Positions 1-10,938 of a stretch of 64,000 bases of DNA are shown in pieces. A program made the position numbers and the translations under genes. This DNA is from Plazaster borealis. Its lineage: Eukaryota; Echinodermata; Asteroidea; Forcipulatida; Labidiasteridae. The notes beneath the pieces are model-generated. The model was not told the DNA's origin. It ran no database searches and saw nothing but the letters and a program-made list of their open reading frames with translations. The stretch is taken from NCBI GenBank assembly GCA_021014325.1, contig CM037467.1, positions 5,146,001-5,210,000 on the forward strand, given 5' to 3'. Position 1 is the stretch's first letter, and each line of letters opens with the position of its first letter.

Positions 1-209
1 GGGCTAAGCAGACATGTTTGAGAACAGTCTTCTGTTGATCGCGTCTGAAATACATGTCTTAGATCCAGGTTTTATTTTGACCGGGCTGTGAAATAATTGT
101 ACCTCTGATCTGACATATGAGTACTCATTACACAGGGAAGATATTTTGCCCTTTGGAAATGAGCACAAGGGCTGACCTACAAATGGTATATTGATGGACT
201 GGCAAAAAC

Positions 210-353
210 GTCACTAGTGCACATCTATGCAACCCTGTAGGACTGTTAGTGACCAGAAGAGGGTCATTGTTTCCAAGGCTGAAGGCTGAGGAAAATAGCA
301 CCCTCTGCTGGTCACTTACAGGCCAAGGGGAGATAGATGTGCACTAGTGACCT
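210..353. repeat. small palindromic MITE
   Basis: The segment begins GTCACTAGTGCACATCTA and ends with its reverse complement TAGATGTGCACTAGTGAC. A second inner inverted pair (TTAGTGACCAGAAGAGGGT against ACCCTCTGCTGGTCACTTA) follows. It has no coding capacity. The inverted arms are seen directly; that it is a non-autonomous DNA element is inference. Confidence 0.6.
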
Positions 354-670
354 AATGTCTTTTATAACACACCTCAGTCCAAAGTATGAAATAAGAAATG
401 ATATTCTTCAGGGTTTTATTCAACAATTAAATCAACGCTGTTAGTTTCCCTAGATTCATTTGTTTTACTTGCTGTTCACTCTTCACATCATGACAGGGTG
501 CTGTAACCAGTCACAAATGTTGAGTATATTGCTCAATTGGGAACTAACTCCAGGAATTATGCACACGCCATGTCTTAACATGCATCTAGTTCATGCTGGT
601 GCAAATTTCATACACAAGCCAACCAGGATACAAAACCAGCAAGAGGTGTGTTTCAGGCTGTTTAAGTTAA

Positions 671-1048
671 AGGGAGGGTATACGTTTGGTAATCACTCTT
701 AAAATTAATGGCAATAAAAACCTACTTGGTCAGAAGTACAGCAGCTTTCAATAGTATTAGGCATTTTGAGAATCATTTCACTTAGAAGTAAAGTGGTTAT
801 GGAAAAAGATATCACTTTTTATCCCCCAAAATTTGAATCTGAGAAACTGTCTGATACGTTTCTCAGATTGTGTATTCCAATTATGGATTATTCTTCCTGC
901 GTGGACATAACTGCTCCGGATTTTTGGCGATCTCTCAAAAACGCGACCACCTTTTGAAATGAAATTTTCACAGGTTAGTTTTATTGTAGGCCTATATCAA
1001 CTTTTATATGTAGCGAATGGTTCCAAAAACCAAAGTTATACTTTCCCT
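671..1048. mobile_element. TTAA-flanked MITE (AGGGAGGG...CTTTCCCT)
   Basis: A 378-bp non-coding segment flanked on both sides by TTAA (667-670 and 1049-1052). Its ends are imperfect inverted repeats: AGGGAGGGTATACGTTTGG against CCAAAGTTATACTTTCCCT. The TTAA target site fits piggyBac- or Kolobok-type transposition. The interior (a short open frame at 766-957) looks like chance coding. It shares the AGG...CCT end style with the elements near 1.3, 24.1, 31.1 and 50.6 kb. Confidence 0.65.
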
Positions 1049-1327
1049 TTAATAGCAACCTTACTGACATTCGGAGGGAAACAAAAATGGGAAATCAGAT
1101 TAAAGTAAGAAGCTTATCATGCCTGCTTTGACTATAGTGAAACTTACCTTGGCAAGGATTGGTTTGGCTACTCGACGAGGCTGACTTGGACTTGACAATT
1201 GATGAACCTCAGTTACCAGACTTGAGTGCCATTGCAAGTGGAGAGATCCTATGTGTACATTAACAATATTAGTTGTATTTATCCAATGTGAGAAACAGTG
1301 GCAACATCAAGGAAAATATGACATGAA

Positions 1328-1638
1328 AGGTACTGTGCACGTTTGGTGATGACTCTGAACAAATATTAGCATAAAAACTTACGGAGAGCTGTTGATAGTA
1401 TAAAACATTACAGGAAACGACTCCCTCTGAAGTAACGTAGTTTTTGAGAAAGACGTAATTTCTAACTAAATAATAAAAACTTCTTGCAAGAAGTTTTTAT
1501 TTCTATCTGAAAGCACACAAATTTGTACAACAAGGGTGTTTTTTCTTTCATCATTTTCTTTCAACTTCGATGACCAATTGAGCCCAAATTTTCACAGGCT
1601 TGTTATTTTATGCATGTTGGGATACGTGTTCAGTGCCT
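1328..1638. mobile_element. TTAA-type MITE with central hairpin, copy 1
   Basis: The left end AGGTACTGTGCACGTTTGG is nearly the complement of the right end, which lies next to TTAA at 1639-1642. In the middle a hairpin with arms AATAAAAACTTCTTGCAAG / CTTGCAAGAAGTTTTTATT is almost perfect. The same body recurs at 24092-24453 and, in the opposite orientation, at 49127-49493, with a right-end remnant at 25665-25737. No protein is encoded. Confidence 0.7.
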
Positions 1639-1749
1639 TTAAGAGCAGATATTACATGTATCACCCAGTAAAACCAGACCCGAGTTTGTCTATGTCAAAC
1701 TCGAGTGAGTACTCACCGGTTTGGGAATGAGCACTTTTCAACATGATCT

Positions 1750-2335
1750 TTTTTATCTGATCAAAAGTTAATAAGGCGTGAACAGGCGGTTTAAGGGCCA
1801 CTGCCTGTGAGTTTACTGACAAAAATATCTACAAAGTTTCAGGTTCTTTTTCATAATGTGAAGTATCTGGGAAAAGTGTTAAGTGTTTTTATGAAAACAA
1901 CTTTGAATCATAAAAATCTAGCCGATATATCTCGGGTCTGTATTTTATAGGCAATTCACATAATGAGTCAAGTGATCTATAATACACTAAGACACAAAAT
2001 GTTTACAGGGTAGAATGACCAACCTTTGTTAGACGCTACTGGTGTCGTCACTGGCAATGGAATTATGGGTATGTCTTCTTTATGGCTATTCCTGATGGTA
2101 TGTAAACGAGTCACAACGTCCAACTCCTGCTCTGTCTATTATTCAAATACCGACATAAATATTCATGAATCGGCAATCTTGCATCTTATTCGTTGAATTC
2201 AAAGATTTTTTAGGGACACAGTGCCCATAATACTCATCACTAGACTACCCTTGCATGTTTGCAAGGGTAACCTCCCTTTCAAAATCTTTTGCTGAATAAA
2301 CCATTTGCGAGAATTGAATAAAATGTCTTGAATAA
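1750..2335. other. AT-rich non-coding stretch, no feature seen
   Basis: No splice-bounded conserved reading frame, recognisable repeat or RNA gene is visible on either strand. Confidence 0.4.
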
Positions 2336-2337
2336 TG

Positions 2338-2535
2338 TCTTGAGATGGACCCCATCTGGTAAAAGAAAGAGAGGCACACCAAAGACTACCTGGTGCCAGA
2401 CCGTGATAACTGAGCTGGAATAGATGCGACTTACATGGGGGGAGGCACAAGCCAAGAAACAAAACAGAACTCAGTGGCGTCAGTTGAATGCAGCCTTATG
2501 TCCAACTGGGACAAAGAGGATTACTCAGACTGCAC
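2338..2535 (+). pseudogene. LINE reverse transcriptase C-terminal fragment
   Basis: Translated on the plus strand this reads LRWTPSGKRKRGTPKTTW, then an in-frame TAG, then MRLTWGEAQAKKQNRTQW and LNAALCPTG. It is the characteristic C-terminal tail of a common aquatic-animal non-LTR retrotransposon polymerase. The internal stop and the absence of the upstream catalytic domain show a dead, 5'-truncated copy. Confidence 0.65.
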
Positions 2536-2669
2536 TACATTCAAACGTGATATTTGGCTCTTGGAAAAATAGTAGGAAAATTGTACATACATTATGGTAG
2601 ATGGTTTTATAGACTTTTCAGTCTATTTTATAACAATTGCCCTGGTTTTTTTAAGGGAAAATGATGAGT

Positions 2670-2872
2670 ATACTGAACCCGTTCTTTTACGTGCATTACA
2701 AGCACACGAGATCTACAGCTTTACGTCCCATCGGAAGGACGAAGTAATATTGCATGGTTTTGCTTAAGGACAAGAGTTTCAAAACCAGGACTTGAACCCA
2801 CACTCAGCTGATCAGAAATATCAGAACTTGAGTCTGGTGCGCTCGACCGCTCAGCCACGACACACCTACACA
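2670..2872 (-). mobile_element. tRNA-Leu-derived SINE, truncated
   Basis: Read on the minus strand the head at about 2795-2868 resembles a tRNA-Leu (GCCACGACAC-side start, then GGCTGAGCGGTCGAG and a B-box-like GGGTTCAAGTCC). The body to its left contains the motif GTTCTTTTACGTGCATTAC found in the better preserved copy at 7263-7676. The acceptor stem is not intact, so it is not a functional tRNA gene. Confidence 0.6.
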
Positions 2873-3377
2873 CGCAACTCTGTGTTGCAGTCACTCTGTG
2901 GACTTTCCTTCATTCTGTACACTTAAGGAAAATCCTATTCTTCAACACTGTAAAAAAACACTGTGTGGACATGTGTAAGTCCACATAGTGTTTCAAGTCC
3001 CTACATTGTGACTGTGTGGACCTCTTTTGTTCCCAGGTCCACACTTCGTATGTAGCGTTAAAACACAAGTTCCTTGTCAACCTGTGAAATACACTTGCAT
3101 TGTACATGTAAGCAGCTTTCTGCTGCTTTAGGTATTGGATAATTTGCTTACTCTAAGGTTCTTACCAGGGTTAGTGAAGACATGCCTTGGCAACCTATGC
3201 TCAACAGATGGACAGGAATATTTGTCTGCAATGTGTTACTCCGTAATGCTGCTTGAATCTCTTGCTTCATGGTAAAACACTGCAACACAAAAACATGAAG
3301 CATGGGGAAAAAGACTTAATGAGAGTTTTACAATGTAGGATGACTGTAAATGATTTAGAGATATTTCATACTGCTTA

Positions 3378-3745
3378 ACCCTCCTACTGTCTGATTAGTC
3401 AATATCATCCACTGTAGTTTTGAATGATAGACAAACCATGCCAGCCTGCAGTATGATATCATGTGATGAAGGCATCAAGACAGTACACAGTCAACCCTCT
3501 TACTGTCTGACCATTCAATATCATCCAGTGTGGGTTGATTGTTAGATACCCTATGCCAGCCTGCAGTATGGTATCATGTGGTGAAATGCATACATAGTAC
3601 ACAGTCAACCCTCCTACTGTCTGATCATTTAATATCATGCAGTGTAGTTTGATTGATATATTATGCCAGCCTGCAGTATGGTATCATGTGGTGAATGCAC
3701 AGTACACAGTCAACCCTCCCACTGTCTGACCGTTCAATATCATGC
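3378..3745. repeat. Minisatellite, about 117-bp unit, 3-4 copies
   Basis: Three full and one partial copies of a unit containing TACTGTCTGACCATTCAAT, ATGCCAGCCTGCAGTATGG and AGTACACAGTCAACCCTC. Units diverge by substitutions and small indels. The same unit, reverse-complemented, recurs in METTL6 intron 1 at about 49850-50105. Confidence 0.8.
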
Positions 3746-4275
3746 ACTGTGGTTTTGAGTTTTATAAATAACATTATGTAGTCGGTTGGTTGCAATACAC
3801 AACCAGTGCAGTTGAATAGCTTATGGTGGTTGGTCAATTCTCTAAAAGATATTACCAAGAGTACTTAGAGGGTTAATTTGCACAATGTACAAATGATCTT
3901 TGTTGATAAACTCTATCAGGGGCTAATTCCACAGCACTGCCTAACGGCTCGTACACAGTTTCCACTTTACTGATGCTACTTAGCAGAACAGTGCTTGAAC
4001 AAATCATTGACATGACTAAATCATTATTTGAAAAAGGACTCTGCAAAATTGGCCTTTGACGCTAGTTACCACTGTGCACTGAAGGAAGAGTTCGATAAAA
4101 AAATTCTGAAAAGATTTTGGAGCCCTTAAATATAAAAGACAAAACCATTAAAGTCTCATAAGATTGGTGTGCCAGGCATGGTTGACACGGCTGTGCAGTC
4201 TTACTGAATCCATTAACCTCGGGCAAAAAAAAGGGAATTGATTTTAGACAATTTGGGTGTTTAGGGATGTTATGT

Positions 4276-5762
4276 TTATTTTGATCGTACCAACTCATTT
4301 TCTCTTGTAAGTCTCTGTTGGATTTCAGCCTTCTGCGCTCGTATTTTGGCCAACTCTGCTTTCTTCTGCTGCAGTAGCTCAAGTTTGTGTCGTCCTGTGT
4401 TATCACTTCTGGGGCCCACTTCTGGTGATGTCACACCTTCATGTGGTCCTCTCAAAGGGTCATCTCTCTCAGAGTTCTCCCAAGCTTGTGCTCGGTTGGA
4501 ACGGGGTGATGACGTGATCATGGCCGGTAATTCTCTCACCATGACAACCGGAGACGGGAAAAAATGACTGCTAACAGGCTGCTGCGATGCATTCTGAGTT
4601 TGGCGAGTCAAATTCTTCCCTGGCGTTGTCTCAAAACACTCACCCCTAGGTTTGTCTTTTGATCGGGGTGTTATGATGGCAATCTTTTGGGCAGACTTTC
4701 TAACACTTACATTTGGTGATATGGGTAGTTTCTGTGTAATTCTAGACAGGGTGTTAGATTCACTGCTGGGACTAGGACAAGAACCAGGTGCTGGCCCAAA
4801 GGAATTTACATCCAAACTAGGTGAGACTACTTTCAGGAACGAACTCTTTGGTGTACCTACAAGTTTCTCTTGATGTCCACTGCAACTTTCCAATTTGATA
4901 GAGCCTTGAGGGGGTTTGTGAGGGGAGAACAGAACAGCTGAAGGAAGAGGCTGCACTGATTGCACAGCCTGTACGGTCATTGGGAACAGTCTGGGGCTTG
5001 AGAACACAGTAGGACTCTGTATACCCTGATGGCAAGCCATAGCAAAAGAAGATGGGGTACCAGTCAGGTTGAAATCCAGACATGGTAAATGACTGCTTTG
5101 GGTACTCTTGGTTGATAATGTCATTTTGCCGGCATCATAAAAACTGCCGGTTGTAGTGCAGCGAGGTGTTAATGGGGTATAACTAAGGGGGTGAGGTTTT
5201 GAAGGGATGGGGCTGCCTCCAAATGCCGAGGCTACTGTAGTACGTGCATGGTAAGGGACACTCATACTAGAAACTGTTGACATTTTATATAAACTGGAAC
5301 CTGACTGGACAAAGCTTAGAGAAGAATTGAAACTTGTCGCGCTGAATGAACCGATTTTGTTTAGATTTGATTGACCTATCATAGATGGAGTATGGGCGTC
5401 TTCAGGTTTGACTCTTCGTGCCGAAGTTGTTTTAGACGTCAACTGTGGACTTGTGTGCGTTATTTCAGTGGAGCACGTTCTTGGGGTGGACTTGTTCAAT
5501 AAAATCGGAGTAAACGTGGCATCTTCAACGAGTCCACGTCTTGCTGCGGACTCCACCTTGATGGAGGTCTCTTCCTCTGTGGCATCAAACACAATGTCAG
5601 TGTCTGCCGTGCCGTCCTGGACGAGGGAACCAGACTGGAGCTGGTTTGGACTGAGTGATGGAGTGTGCTGGAGAGCCTGTTGGGGTGATGTTTCAATGAG
5701 GGAAGGTTTGTGAATAGGAATTATGACCACGGCTGAACTCACTCTAGGATCAAATCTTGCTC
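4276..5762 (-). CDS. 3'-terminal exon of Ser/Thr-rich IQ-motif coiled-coil protein
   Basis: The acceptor is at 5763-5765 after a T-rich tract and the stop is at 4276. The exon gives 494 residues starting ARFDPRVSSAVVIIPIHKPS. Composition is dominated by Ser, Thr and Pro with many SP/TP pairs, suggesting a disordered, kinase-regulated chain. The final 35 residues (from HKLELLQQKKAELAKIRAQK) form a Lys/Gln/Glu-rich heptad-like coiled coil. The exon joins the one at 7801-8097 in phase 1 (codon split G|GA). I do not recognise the family with certainty; a microtubule or centrosome role is only suggested by the IQ-plus-coiled-coil layout. Confidence 0.75.
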
Positions 5763-6436
5763 CTGTAAATAATATAAAGTAAAACAACATTATGAATGTT
5801 AAAAATCGTGAAAAATCTCCCTTTCTTGCCAGGGGGTATTGTGTAATCCATGATTCCAGACCTTCGTCCTTTTGTTGTACAAACGAGAACTAGGAGAGAT
5901 CGCTAGGCTGCCACCATTGTTGTTATTGTATTTGGCATATGGGTAGCAAGAATTATCAGCCATGGCTTACTGCCAAGGTTTGGCCAATCCAAAGTGAGAA
6001 CATTCCATATTTTCTCAAAAGAGAACAACAAATCCCAGTGCATTTTACAAGAATGTTTGTTGTCTTTACTTTGTTTAGTCAGGGTTTCATTGTGACAAAC
6101 GATATTCTCAACAAAAAAATTATTCCGAAAGTTAAAAAAAAGTATCACACAGAGAGCACAGTAAAATCATGCTTAATACTGTCACAAAGTTGTTAACATG
6201 TAAAGGTAACAAAATTGTGCACTTCAACCTGTCAACAGATCCCCAACAACAACACAATAGTTGAATCGTCTATGGACTGGACCATTTTACAAATTGTTGC
6301 ATGCTGTGATGGGGTGTCTATCATAGTGTTTTGTCTACCCGAGGGGGCCAATGGCACCAAACATTGGACCCCTGAGGTTTTACCAAACCCATGGACCCCC
6401 CATCACAGCACGTAACAATTGTTTTGCTTTACACTA

Positions 6437-6673
6437 CAGGCATGATATTTGGTCCTTGGAAAAAAATAGGACAATTTCATTGAATACAAGGGCAGACCTA
6501 CAACCCAAAAATTTGGCCCAGAATGCCCCACAGTTTTGAAAAACCTGAGGAGAACCCTGATATAATGTAGGCTTTAGAAGACTTTTCAGACTTTTTAATC
6601 ACACTTTATTTTGTTTTTTACCAAGGACAAACAAATCGAAAATCAGACTAAAGTTGAAAAAATATCATGCCTG
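6437..6673. repeat. MITE with CAGGCATGATATT ends
   Basis: Starts CAGGCATGATATTTGGTCC and ends AATATCATGCCTG, giving 13-bp inverted ends around an AT-rich non-coding body. A related copy lies at 39186-39386 and half a copy ends near 1122. It sits in the intron of the minus-strand gene. Confidence 0.6.
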
Positions 6674-6745
6674 GTTTTACAATGTAGACTGCAGGAGGGG
6701 AAATCAAACATTATCAAGCGAAAAACATTATAAATTTCATATTTT

Positions 6746-6908
6746 TTGAGTAATCTCCAAAGTGAATTTAATTAAATTAGGTAATTTCCTCACCTGTCAG
6801 AGTGTTTCTTTCAACAAAACAAAGAAATGCAATGCTCATTTCAATAAATTAATATTAACAGGTGAGAAAATTACATAATTTAAATTAATTCACTTTGGAG
6901 ATTACTTG
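6746..6908. repeat. Foldback element, about 160 bp
   Basis: Begins GAGTAATCTCCAAAGTGAAT and ends with the reverse complement ATTCACTTTGGAGATTACTT. A second inner pair (AATTTCCTCACCTGT / ACAGGTGAGAAAATT) makes most of it self-complementary. Non-coding. Confidence 0.65.
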
Positions 6909-7262
6909 AGAAAATTTGAAGATCAAATTTCTGATCTCGTTTTTGGAACGGGAGAAAAACCTCTTCTTTGGGGGACAATCTGTTGTCATCTTCCAACATC
7001 ATTACAACAAGATTGGCACAGGTAAAAAAGCAGATGTCCAATGGCAAAAGAATTGTAAACAACAATGGCAGTCACTGTTCCCTACAGCACAATACACAGG
7101 AACGTAGATCAATTTACCTAGTACCAGCGTAAGTACAACCTCATACCCGGGGCAATTTCTAATATTGTACAAAGCAGTGGAAACAACCAACGGTGGGCAC
7201 CATCAAGGTAATGTACCCTGTTGGGTACATCACTCATGGTCCCCTGAGCCGTGTGCGTATAC

Positions 7263-7678
7263 ATAATAATAATAATAATGCGCAGTTCTTATACAGCGCT
7301 TTATACTCCCGATGGGTGTCTCAAAGCGCTCAGTATTTTTCCTACAAGGTAAGTGGGGTTACGTGTTGAAGTATGAGACCTATTCCTTTGCATAGCACCA
7401 TGTAATGTTAACAAGGTGCTGTGGCGCAATATGCAGCCAATCAAACCAGGAACACCGGGGCGAATCCCTTCTCTTTACGATAAGTGCACTGGGTTCTTTT
7501 ACGTGCATTACACAACACACGGGACCAACGGCTTTACGTCCCATCCGAAGGACAAAGCATGTGGTTAAGTATCAAGTGTCATGACTGGGATTCGAACCCA
7601 CACTCTACTGATCAGAAACACCAGAGCGTGAGTTCGGTGTTCTTATCCGCTCGGCCAAGACACGCCACATGCATATAT
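7263..7678 (-). mobile_element. Near full-length tRNA-Leu-derived SINE with (ATT)n tail
   Basis: On the minus strand it runs from a tRNA-Leu-like head near 7678 (B-box-like GGGTTCGAATCCC) through a conserved body (TTTACGTCCCATCCGAAGGA, GCGCAATATGCAGCCAATCA, CGCTTTATACTCCCGATGGG on the plus strand) to a trinucleotide tail at 7263-7280. The copy at 32205-32545 is on the other strand with the same tail. The tRNA head is not foldable to a canonical tRNA, so it is a SINE, not a tRNA gene. Confidence 0.75.
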
Positions 7679-7800
7679 ATCTTTATAGATGCATCTTTAT
7701 AGCACATCATGATTGGTTCTTGTCTGATAAAATTTACAATCCATTACCCTTGTATAACAAATGAAATTGTTATCCATATACTTTTTGCTATACAATGTAC

Positions 7801-8097
7801 CTGTTTGTCCAGCAGGGCTGTCTGTAAGCGTATTGCAGATTCTAATTCTCTCTTCTTCTTTGCGGATTTTCTGCAAGATATTATCAGTTCTGACATCCAG
7901 TGTTTGAATCTCACTCATCACCTCTTGAAACTGTCGCTCTTGGCGTGAGTGACGTAAGTGGCGTAACCATCTCTGGATCTTAACAGCGGCTAGATTGGCT
8001 GGGTGGTTTGCTGGGATGTTGGCTGTGGGGTACGTGGCCTCGCTGATAAGACTATCTTGTGTGGATGATTTCAGGTCAGGTCGTGAACAAGCTGCAT
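7801..8097 (-). CDS. Internal exon with IQ motif (same gene as 4276-5762)
   Basis: Bounded by an acceptor (ATCTCATCTAG) and a donor (GTACATT). It reads DAACSRPDLKSS, then the IQ motif AAVKIQRWLRHLRHSRQ, then a charged helical stretch (FQEVMSEIQTLDVRTDNILQ). IQ motifs bind calmodulin or light chains. Both junctions keep frame: G from 9600 plus AT gives Asp, and G at 7801 joins the terminal exon. No frameshift or stop. Confidence 0.8.
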
Positions 8098-8341
8098 CTA
8101 GATGAGATAAAACATCCAACACAAAATCAAACAAAACAACTTTTCAACCTGATTTCTTTGTATTGCTCCTTTTGTCGTCTTTGTTCAATTGACTGTAGTG
8201 TATTAACAATGAAACGAATAGCTCAAGTCTCAAGTTATGAAAGGCTTTTCAACTATTTTTGTCCTTCCTGCCTATTAATTAAGTTTTACAAAAGGGCTGT
8301 TGATTGGTTAAATGTACAGCATCCATGGGCCAAGTTCATTT

Positions 8342-8434
8342 AGGATCATTTGTCGACTGGTGCAATGCCTGGTACCCAACACATATTTTTGAGCAAGAGT
8401 ACCAGTTAATATCAGCTGCTAGTTGACAAATGGT
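8342..8434. repeat. Short inverted-repeat element, 93 bp
   Basis: GGATCATTTGTCGACTGG at the left is matched by CTAGTTGACAAATGGTCC at the right. Non-coding; probably a tiny MITE. Confidence 0.45.
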
Positions 8435-8540
8435 CCTTGTGCAAACTTGGCCATGGCTGCTGACTGGTTAAACATAGACACAACTTCTGATTTGTTATAG
8501 GCCCTAATGTACGACATGAATGCTGATTGGTCTTGGCCTT

Positions 8541-8700
8541 GGTGCCCCTTCAAAAAATTATCATAGAATTTAAGACTTTCATATGAAAGTGCCCTTTGCA
8601 AAATGAAAATGGCCTTGCCCTCTTCAGGATGAAATTCCAGGCCTTGGACATGTGCATTTGTACTGGAACATTTCAAGGGGCACCAAGGCAATGGCCAGGA
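8541..8700. repeat. Inverted-repeat element, about 160 bp
   Basis: GGCCTTGGTGCCCCTTCAA on the left pairs with TTTCAAGGGGCACCAAGGCA on the right. The enclosed sequence is non-coding. It lies in an intron of the minus-strand gene. Confidence 0.55.
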
Positions 8701-9104
8701 GCATGGAGGCAATTATTGACTCTGTTGCCCCTGTGAAGTATCAGGCCTCCTGTCATGCCTGTAGCAGGGTTTGCCTTTAATTTGTTTAGTGACTGGCCAA
8801 CAGGACCAGTTAGCTAGTCATTTTACTAGTCCACCACCTTTTTCACTAGTCCATATTTCAAATAAAATATGGAAGCTTTTCAACACAGGAGTAGCCAGCC
8901 AGACCAATTGGAGAGAATTTTGACTAATCCTCGGGTGACTAATCCTAGCATTTGGCCAGCAGTCCACTGTTGAGGAAGAAAGCTGCTGTAGTGGTACTGG
9001 TAGCATTTGTGGGCTAAAAGTTAAATGTCAAGTTAAATAAATCACAAGGGAAACTGAATGGGTAAATTTTAATTAACTTTGGGTTGAACAAAGACAAATT
9101 GACT

Positions 9105-9475
9105 AGAGGGGGATTTGAACCTGCAACCTCCGGATTAACGTGCCGGCGCTTCACCAACTGAGCCATCTAGCCCTAATGTTGGTGGTCTCCCTATTTTGTC
9201 CACACCATCGTTCGGGGGGTGCCAGTCAGAAGCCAAATTAAGTTGCATCGCCGTATAATAATCTAAGGTGATCCCTCTTCAGCCGCTTCCCAGGTTGTAT
9301 CGTAAGCTTAGGTGTGATTTGGCAGTTACAGATTGAATGGCTTCTGACTGGCACCCACGAATAAAGATTGATACAAATTAATAAAATAGGGAGACTGCTA
9401 ACATTAGGGATATATGGCTCAGTTGGTAGAGCACCTGGAGGTCGCAGGTTCAAATCCCACTCTAGTAAAAATAAA
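9105..9475. mobile_element. Two tRNA-derived SINEs in palindromic arrangement
   Basis: At 9105-9178 (minus strand) and 9405-9470 (plus strand) there are tRNA-like heads with A-box-like TGGCTCAGTTGGT and B-box-like GGTTCAAATCC. Between them the bodies are also inverted copies (TGCCAGTCAGAAGCCA against TGGCTTCTGACTGGCACC). A third copy is at 51560-51640. The T-stem does not pair, so these are SINE heads rather than tRNA genes. Confidence 0.7.
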
Positions 9476-9599
9476 ATGTTATTGTTAATGGGAGTGGGAC
9501 CAAGGCCAATGGCAAGAGAACCTTCTGCCCCCCCTCCCCACTAACACCATGGATGGAGATCACAAATAATTATTTGTAGATTCTAGATATTTGTACAAC

Positions 9600-9856
9600 C
9601 TTGCGCATTGAGAGACAATGAGATTTTGTGACATGTTGACTGAGGTATCGGAGATTGCTCTTCAGATCCAGTAGAGGATCCAACCAGGCTCTCATCAGAA
9701 CTCTCCAGCATGTCTCTGAAGTTAGAAACGAAGAGTTGTGTTTTGCGTCGAAGCTTGACCATCTTGGCTTTCTCTCTGGTTGTGACACTACCGAAGAAAA
9801 CCTCCTCATCCTCTTCTTCTCCGTCCATATGCCCAACAGGTTTCTCATTTTCCTGG
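9600..9856 (-). CDS. Upstream exon with acidic DEEVFFGSV motif (same gene)
   Basis: The acceptor is TTTCTTTCAACAG and the donor is a weak GTTGTA. The exon reads ENEKPVGHMDGEEEDEEVFF, then GSVTTREKAKMVKLRRKTQL and a Ser-rich end. The string DEEVFFGSVTTREK resembles the DDEVFFGPVxHKE signature of the GTSE1 N-terminal domain (microtubule-associated, cell-cycle protein). GTSE1 itself is not known to me to carry an IQ motif, so orthology is uncertain. The exon begins two bases into a codon, so at least one more 5' exon exists; I could not find it between 9857 and 11417. Confidence 0.65.
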
Positions 9857-10189
9857 CTGTTGAAAGAAAATAATACGTACTGCAATCTAAAAAAGGTAGT
9901 GTACTGTATTACTTTTCAACATTTTCGATCATCAATAATAATCAAAGAAATTTACGTCCTGGAGTAGTGGTGGTACGACCGTGCATGAAACCGCTACAAT
10001 GCAAAATTACTTTATTTTTACAAGTTTTTTTAGGGTTTTTTTTAAATAAAAATATTATTTTGATTGAATTGTGTTTCATTTGATTGAAGAATTGGATGGG
10101 GTGGTTGAGCTTGAGGCACAATATCTTTACTTTGTTGCAATACCTCGGCCACGCAGACCACAGTGACAGTCCATTTCTCTGTCTGGCCT

Positions 10190-10250
10190 TTCTTTCACCT
10201 GTGTCACACCATGGAGGTAATTCTACCTCCATGGTCACACTCACATGTCT
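10190..10250. repeat. Hairpin around ACCATGGAGGTA
   Basis: ACCATGGAGGTAATTCTACCTCCATGGT is a near-perfect inverted repeat. A related one occurs at 38782-38818. Confidence 0.5.
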
Positions 10251-10787
10251 TTAATTTAAATTAATCTTTTAGGCCTATTTCTTTGTCCACTGTTAAATCG
10301 GTTGATGTTATGCCTAAATCGTTTAACAAAAATTTACAAATGTTTAATGACATATTCACTGATTTAAATGCTTTAAAATTAAAATTATGTTTTCATGTTG
10401 TTACCGATTATTGTCCGCATGTTCGATGTTTTTAACGTCTCCATTCTCATGATTCTTGTTCGGCTGGTGGTTTGCTACGTTGGTAATTTTCAAATTTGTT
10501 ATGGCAGACAACGGGCTCCTCGAAAACACTGGACATGCTGGATCACTCAAGTTGGACATGTTCTTTCCTTTTTATACACGAACCTTCAGACGGATTTTTT
10601 AATCAAACGTATGGATAAACATTCATTTTAAAGTATCTGAAGTTTTGTTTGTTGTGTGTGTATGACTGAGGTTTTCAAATTTCCCACACCACCGGCACAT
10701 GAATGAAAGCATGCGCATGCGCCATTACACTTCAAGTCTAGACTTGTTTATCGCCAAAGAGGGCGCTGTGCGGGTTTCGTTTTAGGT

Positions 10788-10938
10788 CTACGGCCCTTTT
10801 CGAAACGACCGGTTTTGGCTTCGGATTCGGCTCAGGCTAGCCAGGCCCCTCGCGTGCTATGCGTTCAGGGATTCAGACGAGAGAACGGAGCCTGAACCGA
10901 ATCCAAGCCGAAGCCAGTCGTTTCGAAAAGGGCCGTAC
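10788..10938. repeat. Foldback element, 150 bp, between divergent genes
   Basis: Left arm ACGGCCCTTTTCGAAACGAC and right arm GTCGTTTCGAAAAGGGCCGT are perfect inverted repeats, continued by an inner Pro/Ser-like repeat (GGCTTCGGATTCGG / CCGAATCCAAGCC). It lies in the region between the minus-strand IQ gene and WDR12, near where both should start. Confidence 0.7.

Noticed and set aside
3378..3745. CRISPR-like array of regularly spaced repeats
   Set aside because: The sequence is eukaryotic, the whole 117-bp unit is repeated rather than short repeats with unique spacers, and no cas genes are present.
3661..4406. Minus-strand open frames of 65 and 114 codons
   Set aside because: The first lies in minisatellite sequence and the second is an out-of-frame shadow of the terminal exon of the IQ-motif gene.
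9105..9178. Possible tRNA gene on the minus strand
   Set aside because: The acceptor arm pairs over six of seven bases, but the T-stem fails and an inverted copy with the same SINE body lies 300 bp away.
10498..10600. Plus-strand frame starting MADNGLLENTGHAG as a host first exon
   Set aside because: It begins like a plausible protein but has no clear donor, no family match and soon hits a stop; it does not join WDR12 or any other exon.
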